From contig VICG01000013.1 in the NCBI GenBank assembly GCA_008692225.1, positions 744,001 to 808,000 of the forward strand: 64,000 bases of DNA. Reading direction: 5' to 3'. Each line of letters begins with the position of its first letter. Position 1 is the stretch's first letter. The position numbers and the translations under genes are program-made. The stretch is from Monilinia fructicola (Eukaryota; Ascomycota; Leotiomycetes; Helotiales; Sclerotiniaceae). Shown here piece after piece: positions 23,419 to 33,469 of this stretch. Below the pieces are notes generated by a model, which was not told the DNA's origin, did no database searches, and saw only the letters and a list, made by a program, of their open reading frames with translations.

Positions 23419-26400
23419 TCACAAATTTTGCAATGTCTCAAAACCGTTCAACAACTCCGGGTGGCTTCCACCAATGAACTTGACAACACCCTTGACCTTC
23501 TCTCTGGTCTCAACTTCTAATTGATCAACTGGCTCGCCGAGAACCGCAGCGAATACTGGAATCAACTTTGGAGTAAGCTGCAAGATGGTCTGGTTACTTT
23601 GACTGTACAATCCAGCAATCATTTCAAAGATGGGTTCGTTCTCCTCGAAATCTTCCTTGAGAGGTAACAACCCAGCCATAACTGGCAAGATATCGTCGAG
23701 AGGAACAGCATCTTGATGAGCCATAATCATACGAGAGACACATCCACAGGCGTTGTCAATAGAGCGGGCGTGGTTTGTTTGGAGGAGTGGCTCAAGTTTA
23801 CCAAGGATGGTGTTGTATGATGAGAGGTAGGTACCACTATCTTGGGAGTGGAAAATCAAGAGACCAATACCGTATGCAGCGTTGGACTTGCATTCAGCAT
23901 CAGGATCTGAGAGGCGCTTGAGTAAGACAGGCAACAAAGATGGGTGAATGGTGTGACGGCTGAACCCATGTGGGCGGTGATTTCAGCAAGAACACCAATA
24001 GCGGCGGATCGCTCGAAGGGAGTATTTTGAAGAGGCGAACTTCTTGAGAGGCTTCTCAAACTCCTTGAAGATTTCACCGAATTGACCTCCAAGGGCGAGA
24101 GCAAGGTTGGATGTCAGGTCAAGAGCGGTATCGATAACGAGCCAGTCATACTCAGAAGACTCGGCATCATCCTCATCAGGAGACTCGAGCTCATCGCCAA
24201 GATCCTGTTGACAAGGGTGAAGACGGTTGACAATAGAGAAAATGACGTTCTTGATGGCTTCTGCAAAGTTTGGCTGAGCCAAGATGGCTGGACCGCAGAG
24301 CTTCAAGGTCGAGGAAACGTTGCGGTTGATATCAGTAACGACACCACTATTGGAAACTGTTAGAAATCTTCTGCAAAATAATTCCAAATAGGTGCATTTA
24401 AATATGGGTGATCAGGAGTAGATACGCGTTCGCAGCATATGCAACTTGTGCATCTGAGTGAGCTGGGTATAACGTCATGTTGTTCATCATGTCGGGTAGA
24501 GAAAAACGAAAAGAAAAAAAATAGCTTACCGGTCATATTCATCCTCCCAGAGGGTCATTGTTGCGGTGGTAACAATTTCTCCCATCTTGATCAACTCAGA
24601 AGTTGGCTGAACTGCCAAAGGTAAACCGGGGGTCCACTTTGATCCAGTTTTATCCTCCATCATGCTGTAAAGGCATGCATACGCTCTCCACATTGTGCTG
24701 ATGGCAGTCTTTCTTACACCTTCATAGTTATGCTCAACCAATGGGGTGACAGCCTCGATGGTTCTTGCAAAGTAAGGCATGTAGTGTTGACGAGTATGTG
24801 TGAGAATATCCCCAATAACTTCGACTGCAACCTCCTTCTCCATGGCAACGGCGGTGACGGCAGTAAGGTCATCCCATTCTTCGTCATCATCCTCGTCGTA
24901 CATGTCATCAACATCCTCGACATCTGTAGCGCCAGCAACCTTGACCTTCTTGCCAGCAACGATGACTTCCTGGCCAAGCAAATCTTGGGCGTGCTCACCG
25001 AGCTCAACTTCGAGGTTGTCTTCTTTTTGAGCCAAACAGGCAGCCAAAGCAGTAACAACTCCTTCAAGGAAAGGTGTGAACTCCTCCTCATAAACCTTTG
25101 CCAAGACACTCCAGAGAATGTAACTGGTTTCCTTCAAGCGGGGGTGATCGAGGTGTAAAGCTTCCTCACTTGCGTGCATCAATGGCTTGACATAAGGTTC
25201 AAATATTTGAGGACCAACAGCGGTAGCCATACTTCCAATAGAATCGCAGACCGTAGCACGGAGATCGAGCTCATCATTGCTTGACTTCAACTCGACAAAC
25301 TGTGCCAGCTTTTCAATGGTATCCTTGAAGTATGGTAGGAATTCCTGCTCAGCAGAGGTTGCAAGAGAACCAATAGCACTTGCAGCAGCAGACTTGACAC
25401 TGATGTCGGGGTGGTCGAGTAATTGAGTGAGACGTGGGACAAGAGTTGGGAGGTAGTTTTTGACAATTTCTTGATCCATACCTTCGGTCAATGAGTCCAA
25501 AGCACCACATGATGCCTTCATGGTATCAAGAGTCTGTTTGTCACTGTTGCCGGCAGCTGCATGTTGCATGGCAGAATCGAGATTCTTGAGAAGAGCAGGA
25601 ATGAGATGCTCGTGAGCCTTTTGAAGATCCTCAGCAAGATCATCTGCCAATCTTGCAAGACCGTTAAGAGCAGCGTGTCTCACACCATTCTCTGGGTCCT
25701 CAAGAAGCTTGAAAACAATGGGCAAGAAATGATCCATTTGAGTACCGACGAAATCTGGGGCACCTTCAACACACATTCCGAGTGAGAGGATACCTGCTTG
25801 GCGGTATCTTGGGTCTTGGTGGTTTGAAAATTGTGGGAGAACGTTGAGGAGAGGAACGATGACTTGGCGAGGTGGCAAGCTCTCTGCGAGCAAGCTGAGA
25901 AGGCCCAATGCAGAGCGGGCTGGCGAAGTCTCATCATCCTCATCGTCATCATCCTCGAGCTCTGTAGCGATTTGCATGCTCGTCATGGTGATCTTTTCAC
26001 CCAAATCCTTTGTACCTTGGATCTTCATCTTTCTATATCTGGTGCATTGCATCAGGAAGGACAAAGCTTGTGTTCTTGCGTCGTTCTCGTTGTTGGTGTC
26101 TGCGGCGATCTCAAGCATGAAGTTTGCAAGATCCTTGAAGTGAGGTGCGATCAAAGCTGATTCACAACCCAACAAAGTTTGGAAAACCTCGAAAGCCTGA
26201 ACGGTGCGGTCTTCCTCCTTGGTATCAATGAAATTCTTCAAGACACTGACCATTTGGGGGAAAATCTCAAGGAAGAGTTTCAAACTTTCTGGGTCTTCAT
26301 CTGGCTCGATCATTGTGGCAACCGCACCAAGACAGATCAAAGTGTTGATTCGTACATCAGTACTCTCTTGGTCGTGGATAGTCTTGCTGAGAATTTGGAA

Positions 26401-26960
26401 GAGGACGGCAGTCTGCTCAGCAAAGTAGGTCGAAGCGGTCTCGAGTAAAGTAAAGAGGATAAAAACTCCAACCTCACGGTGAGAGACTTGTGGAGAGCCT
26501 GCAGCTTGTGCGAGAGTATCAGGAAGATTTGCCCATTGGCCATCTTCGATATCTTCACCGGCAATAGCAGCAATGACACGAGCTCCAGAGTGTCTAACCA
26601 ATTTAACCTCTTCATTTAATGTCTTTTGTAGAAGTTGCTCTCTAATTTGTTGTTTTTGAGCATCTGAAATATGTTTCCAGTGCTTCTTGACCAAGCGCTG
26701 AGCCTCGACGGCAGCTTGTTGTCTGATTGCTTGATCTCCATGGGAAATGAAGATTTCGATAAGCCAAAGGAGAGATTCAGGATTTGGGTAATAGTTCTTT
26801 CGTAATTCTGTAGTTGCGGCCTTGACACGTTCGGTATCAGCTGTAATCATGAAGAATTAGTACAATAGAAATGAAGGGAGGGGTGAAGTTATTTGCGATT
26901 GGAAGAAAACGTACGAATCTGAACGCCTTGCAACAGCGAAAGGAATTGTTGTTGATCCAT
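23419..26960 (-). CDS. KAP123: karyopherin beta Kap123 / importin-4
   Basis: Three exons: 26915-26960 (MDQQQF start, phase 1), 24530-26840, and 23419-24346, joined by GTACGT...TTACAG and GTAAGC...AATAG introns. The product of about 1,094 residues matches the usual length of Kap123. It is a continuous HEAT-repeat solenoid starting with an importin-beta N-terminal region, with typical repeats (VRHAALNGLARLADD, ISVKSAAASAIGSLA, YGIGLLI). An acidic loop (EDVDDMYDEDDDEEWDD) lies near residue 650, as in importin-4. This receptor binds Ran-GTP and nuclear pores and imports ribosomal proteins and histones H3/H4. Exon 3 has an extra A in the T4 run at 24025-24028 (+ strand) and one base too few near 23945-23948. 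The frame is wrong for about 27 codons between them and is then restored, so the correct protein frame is visible on both sides. Sequence error is likely. Confidence 0.92.
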
Positions 26961-27082
26961 TTTCAACCAAGACTGTTCACATATACCGAATGTAAAAGTC
27001 TTGAATGAAGAAAAATAAATGAATGACAAGAGAAAAAAGAGGTTGAAGTCAATCACCAAAAGAAAAAGATTGTTTTAACCTC

Positions 27083-27157
27083 GACGATGGGTGGGAGGAT
27101 TGAGATGGATGGAAGGATGGAAGGATGGGTGGATGGGTGGATGGATGGATGGATGGA
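27083..27157. repeat. GGAT/GGGT short tandem repeats upstream of KAP123
   Basis: Imperfect GGATGGGT and GGAT units run through the presumed promoter/leader of the karyopherin gene; on the transcribed strand this is an ATCC pyrimidine-rich tract, common in constitutive fungal promoters. Confidence 0.6.
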
Positions 27158-27449
27158 CCGAGAAATCAAAAAATTATCAAAGTAAATAAAAAAAACTCTT
27201 GGAGGGGAAACAATTTTCTCGACATGGGGGTTGAATAGTATGATCCCTGTTTCTTATGTTGACGTGGTGGGGTACTTGGGAAACAGGGGTCCGATCTGCT
27301 GTACGGAGGGGAGGGAGTACAGATTGGATGTATGGATATGTTGATGCCTGAGGCACAAATGAGGTCTGTCGCCAATCTCCTATCAACCTTGAGAATCAAA
27401 CCATCCATGGATGCATACGGAGGACATGCAATTAATCCACTTTACATCA

Positions 27450-27524
27450 AAGAAAAATGAGAAATGAGAAATGAGGAATGAGAAGTGAGGAATGGGAAAT
27501 GAGAAATGGGAAATGAGATGAAAA
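27450..27524. repeat. degenerate GAGAAAT heptamer array
   Basis: About ten copies of a 7-bp unit (GAGAAAT with GAGGAAT, GGGAAAT and GAGAAGT variants) lie in tandem. Confidence 0.75.
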
Positions 27525-27529
27525 GATGA

Positions 27530-30500
27530 GATTTCAATACCATCTTTTTCAAAGAATGGGATGGCTATAGTTCTATCAATATTATATCTCTACAGATCTA
27601 GAGGTAAGTAGTCTCACATATACTCCGTCTACTCGAACCATAAGTATAAGTAAGTACGGTGTATACGTACAGAGCAGGTACTGGTAGCTAATTTTACTTT
27701 GATCAATAGTAACCTTACCGTTATTCTAAATTAGGTAAAGATCAAATTTCGAAAATACCTCTTCTTCTTCATCCATATAACTCTACTCGAGTATTGAAAA
27801 TTCATATCCTGAATGCTATGCAAACTCGAAGTCATCTCCGGCCTGTCTACTAGGCAGCGTCGAATTCTACGTACTCGAGTGAGGACGTAAATATCTTGCG
27901 GAATATCTAGTGCAGACCATAAGCTTGAGTTCCCATGAACATGCTAAGCTAAGCCATTCTCAATCAGTCTGATCGACGAATTGATGAGCATTGTGCTGGG
28001 TCTGATGAGGGCATACCCTCTCAAAATACTACATATCTTCTTTCAGAGAGACTTCCATGACATCGACCATATCATCATCAATTTACTCAATTCTTTCACC
28101 TAGGCACTGGAAACATCACGTGAGAGGTGGTGTGAATGCTAAGTATTGGTAGTCATTATCACAGCACATAGCCATGAATCCCGAGGCTGGCCCGTTGACC
28201 ACAAAATAAAGGTCTGCGACAGATACCGCGACATTCAGATTACAGTTCACGTTGTGGCCGAAATTGTCGAGGTCTCAAATTGGTGAGCGGGTGAAGTCCG
28301 CCCATGCCAGTTAAGCGACCAGAGCCGTATCTGATCGGGAAAATTGGGTCTCTCCAAATTGCTTCAATTGGATGAGATCACGCTCATAGAGTGGTACTAG
28401 TACGGTAGCAATTATTCTTCAATCCCTTCTCATAGATCTGGATATGGCATCCATGCCAAGATGAGGAAAGGAAAAGCTTGATGTAATACACATACCACAT
28501 CAACCCCAGGTACTACTGTCGATGATACACCAATCCAAGGTTAAGCAAGTAGCCATAAGATTATTTGAGATAGAATTGGGAGCCATGGCAAGTAGCCATA
28601 CAATATACTGTTATCTTCCACTCTAGAGATATATTCAGTCTTATCGCCACGGCAAGAGCAACGAAGTATAATGCTACATTGTAGAGTAGTCATAGACTGA
28701 TAAAAGGTCTTCTATTCATGTACAGTAATAGCGAGACAGGCATTTCACCTATTGACTATGTGATGCTGAAAGTAACATGATCCGCGATTATTCCATGGGT
28801 CAGGAGGATAAACACCTGTGGAGGCAGAAGTGTGTCATTTAAAGTCTTTGATATGCACCTTTGATCTCAAAATTAAGGTATTCCGCTAAAATGAGAAGCT
28901 TCAGTGTCTTGTGAAGATATCTGTTATAATGCGTTGCTGTTAAAGCTAATACCTCACTTGACGTATCAGGAGCACACCTCTCATCTGTGGAAGCGGAAAA
29001 TTATGTGTCTCGACTCTGTACAGCAAGGAACTCACCAAAATTTTCAAACTGAACTAGTTTTGAAAGTCTTTCCGCTACAGCAAACTCCTTAATATCTACA
29101 TCCAATTGTTGCCCTTCATTTAGTACCGAATCTTTATTCGTAGACTGCTGGGAAATGGTGACTTTACTGTGTGCACAAACTCAATTTTCAGGGAACCCAT
29201 ATAGCCTAAAACTTGATTCGAGCCTTGAGATAGCATCAGCCCCATTCATTTGTTGATTGTGTCTTCTTTTTTTTTTTGGAGCCTTCCTCACTTTCCTTAA
29301 GGCAAGTTTGTTCCTTTCTAAACCAGATCCATGCTCACAATTTCTGTGTGGACTGTTATTTTTCAATACCACATCCGCCATACCTTCTTTCCCGTCACAA
29401 GAACTATCAGATCAGAAGAATACTAATCACTCCAGGGCGAGAGCGCTATTTGTAAACCTCAAGGTACATACCTCCAAAAGCGATGTACTTACATTCTCGC
29501 ATATACAGTCGGGCAGATGCAAAAAAACCAGAATTCCCATTAGTTCGACGACAAGACATCGCATGCCATGGCTATGTGAGAAACTGGCGCTCAAATCATT
29601 ACTAGATGAGGAGGAATTGGAATGGACATGGCGTGGCTCAAAATTTGTCGCAGGCCTTGGCAACACATGAGGACTTTGTGTCACGGAGGAGCTTGAGACG
29701 GTAAAGTGAGATTCTGACTAGTTATGAGAGTCCGATTCTTCGATTTTTCGGTCTTCAGATCCAATGGAGATTGGATTTCGATGTTAACATGCGGTCAAAA
29801 AAATGCGCAGTTGACGATATACAAGTGATTGCTGGCGAGGCTTTACCAACACAGGTATTTTATAGCCTGCTTAAAGAGACAAGGTTTGTGCCAAAAAGTT
29901 TAAGGTCCACACTTGTGACACTCAATTAGGGATAGTTATCCTGTTTCTTTGATCATCCTCCAGCTGAGCAACCCTCATATGTCGGTCTACACCCGTGGGA
30001 TTACTGTGGGTTTGAAAAAACTGTCAGCGATGTCACGGTGCATCGATATTCGAATTTTAAATACACAGGTAAAGGTAGATGTCGGCGGCAGATTTCAATC
30101 CCGATCTCAATCCAGACTTCAGTCCATTGGAATATTTCCGTCGACTCATAAGCAATAGTACCAAATTCAATCCTGAACAACTTCTCCCACCTCAAGTTTG
30201 CATAACCCTCCATCCCAAGCTGGGCGCATCAGCCTCCCTTCTCAGCCCGCGCACTCTATAAATCGTCGATGGACCAAATCTCTCTCTGCAGCCCCAACAC
30301 TCTCGCTGTCATGGTAAGATCACGACAACGCCAATATTTTCATGAATAAAATAGCATGCATTGATGGAGAAACAATCCCGCGAGAAATCAGAGGCGCCAA
30401 CCTGCTTTCACCGTCGATGCGGAATACTAGTGGTTCAAATGAGCCCGTTACGCCTTGATGAAAAGCCATCTCTCCAACTCATGCCAAGTGCCCTTGGATA

Positions 30501-30760
30501 TCTGCGCAGCTCTTGTTCCAGCCGCAGCATCAAGTCGAGTACGGATGAGAGCAGAGCTCTTTGCGTTGAGAGAATAGCTTTGCTCTCATCACACACACTT
30601 GAATGTGGCAACGTTGTTCCTGAACATTCACCACAGTTGGTATCACGGGGGGTGCTATTCCATAAAAATTACGTGCAGTCTTTAAAAATGTGCCGTTATT
30701 ATTAATTGCTTGGTGGGAGGTAGGAAGCATATCCTATGTAAATGCCTTCCAGAAACTATC
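27530..30760. other. intergenic region
   Basis: No gene can be supported. Frames at 28904-29092, 29257-29670 and 29427-29684 are short, some without ATG, and overlap each other on both strands. A T11 run lies at about 29268-29278. Confidence 0.4.
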
Positions 30761-30767
30761 GCGTGCG

Positions 30768-30992
30768 CTAATACTCTATGGTGCCCTCTGTCACAGGATC
30801 ATCCAGAAAGCCACCATAGGCTCTCGCATAGTATCGACGATCCTCAACGCTTGTGTGGTTTGAACCCTGATGGTTTATCTTGGTCTCAAGAAGCGCGCAG
30901 GCTTCTTTCCTGTATTTCTCTTCGGCTTCGGGCTTCCAGTCAAGAAGACACAGGAAACGGTTGATGGCCGCAGCAACAAGTGGAGAGTTCAT
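30768..30992 (-). CDS. small hypothetical protein or terminal exon
   Basis: The ATG at 30992 opens 74 codons of protein-like composition: an N-terminal helix-like segment (AAAINRFLCLLDWKPEAEEKYRKEA) and a C-terminal RRYYARAYGGFLDD stretch, ending at 30768. It lies in the same orientation as, and 330 bases downstream of, the spliced candidate at 31.3-31.8 kb and could be its last exon. No family recognised. Confidence 0.3.
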   Translation of the reverse strand: MNSPLVAAAINRFLCLLDWKPEAEEKYRKEACALLETKINHQGSNHTSVEDRRYYARAYGGFLDDPVTEGTIEY

Positions 30993-31322
30993 GGTGAAGA
31001 AGAGGTGGTCTGGAGTGGGTTATAGCTCGAACGAGTCGTTACAGTCGCGGGGGAGCCGACCCGTGGTCAATGGGGTAAAACCTTCTGGGCCTGGGCGGAC
31101 CACTTGAACGTTTGAGGGCGGCGATTGTTCGTGATCAACGTACAATGCTTTAGAGAGGTGTCAATGATGACAGTACCACAAGCCGTGGTTGATAGCAAGA
31201 CCGTCGGAATGACAGTGATCATACAATGATTCTTCTTGCTGGTTAGCAGAGCCATCCCTTGTTGGGTGTAATGCTGCGGGGTGCAGCGTTCTCATGAACC
31301 ATCGATTCGGGCAGCGTCGAGC

Positions 31323-31775
31323 CTAGTCAGCACGCGTGCGCTTTGGGGAGAACATATCAATCGCGCTTAACGCCAAGGCCACAGTGGTGTGGGAGGGTGT
31401 ATATTGCGCGTTTCGTGGATTGACCGAGGTCTTACGAGAGTCTCCACTATATATTCACCGTTGTTAGCCAAGAAGTCAAGTGTCACTGGAGAACAAAGTT
31501 AGAACTTACGTGAGAGGCCCTCGGCCTTCGTCAGAGAATCTGCTGCTGTGTTCGAGGGGTAAAGGTGTTTGTCGGATTTTGTACACCGCGAACACAGCAG
31601 CTGGATACCCATCTAGAACGATGGTTCTGCAGTAAGTACTCTTCAACTAAGGATAGGAAAATAAATGTTAGCATAGTGTTCTTGGTCAATACGATGGAAG
31701 TTGCGAAATTCAAAGTTGACTTACGAATGCCTTCTTGGGGTGAGCGTAGGACGGCTTTGAAGATCTACCTGCCAT
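31323..31775 (-). CDS. small spliced hypothetical protein (three exons)
   Basis: Exons 31725-31775, 31510-31646 and 31323-31446 join in phase to 103 residues from the ATG at 31775. Intron 1 (78 nt) has GTAAGT, a GCTAAC branch site and CTTAG; intron 2 (63 nt) has GTAAGT, GGCTAAC and ATATAG. These signals are strong even though no family is recognised. The start is basic (MAGRSSKPSYAHPKKAF); exon 2 encodes a TIVLDGYPAAVFAVYKIRQT segment. An alternative third intron (GTAAGA at about 31436 to CTGACTAG at 31322) is also in phase and would change the C-terminus to a GDSRSTLPES version, leaving room for further exons downstream. Function unknown. Confidence 0.4.
31543..31600. repeat. 12-bp inverted repeat with 34-base loop
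   Basis: CTGCTGTGTTCG (31543-31554) is the exact reverse complement of CGAACACAGCAG (31589-31600). It lies inside exon 2 of the small spliced candidate. Confidence 0.7.
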
Positions 31776-31925
31776 ACCCTGTGCTCACCGCTTGAAGAGC
31801 AAGCTCAGCATAGAATGATACCACTTGGTAGCTATCAGTATTTTCGCGTTAGAAATTTTGATCGAAGAGTAACCAAATTACATTCTTACCTCGATTCGCG
31901 CGCCGAAAAGCTTCCGTTTCCATTG

Positions 31926-32073
31926 ACCTACCCAAGGGACAATGGGTAAGGGATCCTCTGGAGGCCAAATAATTGGCTTCTTCTTCTTCTTTTTCTTTGG
32001 CCTAAATAGCCTCCCTAGTTTTGCTCTCAGAGGATCCCTTTCCCAAACATGTTGTTCAGTCCCTTGGGTAGGT
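31926..32073. repeat. long imperfect hairpin (about 148 bp), MITE-like or small-RNA-precursor-like
   Basis: The outer arms ACCTACCCAAGGGAC (31926-31940) and GTCCCTTGGGTAGGT (32059-32073) are perfect 15-bp complements. A second block, 31944-31959, pairs with 32029-32044 (16 bp, one mismatch), and GGAGGC (31960-31965) pairs with GCCTCC (32009-32014). The spacing is asymmetric, so the folded arm has an internal loop. The centre is TTC-rich. No coding potential is seen. Confidence 0.75.
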
Positions 32074-33032
32074 GGACGACTTTAGTCCAGCGTCCCCAAG
32101 GTACATCCTACCGCGTGGGCAGATTTCATGAGCTGTTTCTGTGAAATGATTAGTTTCGAAGCGGTGTTGTTGTGGTGCTCTAATCCTGAAGTTCAAAATT
32201 AGAAAGATGTTACAAGATAGATCGAATGGCTGCAGTAAGAATTCCAACGTGACTTGGAAATCAGTGAGGATGAGGACTTACTTCAGAATTAGGGCGAGAA
32301 AAGGCTTGGAGCATCGAGCTCAAGGTCGTTGTTTGACATTGTCTTTCTATAAAGTGAGGAAGATGAAGAAGAAATTTTAATAAAAAATCTGCTTTTGATT
32401 TGGGCTGGAAGAGGGTAGCGACAAAATCGAAAGTCTTAATAAAGGTGATCAGGCTGAGACTAAAATTAGGGCACCCATCTCGCTTAATCGCCTTGGAAGG
32501 GTTAGTCTAAAAAATCAGGTTCTTGAGGAATTTTGGCCGGAAAAACAAGGTGATCTGGCAGGTAATTGGCTGGCTTATCCGGAGTGCAATACACCTTTTA
32601 ATTTCCTTTCTATTTTTCACAATATAGAGTTAAATTGTTATACATGAGACGTTTTCTTACTTGTTGTCTATTTACCTAATAGCATTACACAAAAGCGAAA
32701 GAACAAGAACAAAAAAAAACACAGAGTGAAGCCTATTGATGTACAGCTCGTGTGTTATGAGTAGATGACTAATTATTCTTGAATTCTCTAGAACCTCCAT
32801 CCTTCAGCCATTGATTCCAGAATTCTCGACTTTAAAATACTCTCTAAATCGCAACAAGAAGCAATAAAACGCGACGTGAAAAAAAGGAAGATTTCAAGTA
32901 AGTATTCTTTGTGTTTATACCTGTTTCAGCACCCTTCGACAACCAGAGATTTGGTCAAGCTATTTTGATAACGTGAACTTTATCTCTTACATGGAACTCG
33001 AATCTAATTATTGACACAGATCGACCAGCTAA

Positions 33033-33403
33033 ATGCGAAACCAATCTGTTCCCACCAAAGCTCCCAGCAAGCATACAACACAGACTGGTTCATTTGGTAC
33101 CTCCTCTCAGCCTGTAAAGGTGGCTATCCATTACCTGCCTCGGGTGAACCCATGATTCCGTCATGAAAAAGATGGCTTTTATACAGCCATTTGTAAGAGG
33201 CACAGCAGAATCGTGGCGGTACTCCGGCAGATATGTCGGCAGGCTAGCTTCCCAGATCGAAGAGATCAACCACCTCTGTTGTAAATAAAGCATTCATTCC
33301 AACCTCCCCTCTTCCCAAATTCATAGACTAATCAATATATTCAACAGCCCGGTGGGGGATGATGCAGGTCCGTGGAGAGAGAGACACAGAACAGGCCTAC
33401 TGA
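33033..33403 (+). CDS. small spliced hypothetical protein with one extra base
   Basis: A leader intron is likely at 32898-33019 (GTAAGT ... CTAATTATTGACACAG). The ATG at 33033 starts MRNQSVPTKAPSKHT and runs to VAIHYLPRVN. After the C3 run at 33149-33151 the frame must move by one base; from there another frame continues as DSVMKKMAFIQPF, then AESWRYSGRYVGRLASQ. It crosses an in-phase intron at 33281-33347 (GTAAAT ... GACTAATC ... AACAG) and ends at 33401-33403. Exon lengths sum to 304, one more than a multiple of three, which fits a single inserted base. The product would be about 100 residues, basic, Ser/Thr-rich at the N-terminus. No family recognised. Confidence 0.4.
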
Positions 33404-33421
33404 GGCCACTATCTACGATAT

Positions 33422-33463
33422 CACGTCTCTGGGTAGCCCGTTCATAAGCTACGGAGAGACGTG
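33422..33463. repeat. short hairpin, 15-bp arms
   Basis: CACGTCTCTGGGTAG (33422-33436) pairs with CTACGGAGAGACGTG (33449-33463) except for two central positions; the loop is 12 bases. Confidence 0.6.
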
Positions 33464-33469
33464 CTGTCG

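Noticed and set aside
31320..31450. faint similarity of a minus-strand frame to the histone H4 C-terminus
   Set aside because: Only scattered identities without gap-free alignment of the conserved core; the same exon fits a non-histone spliced frame.
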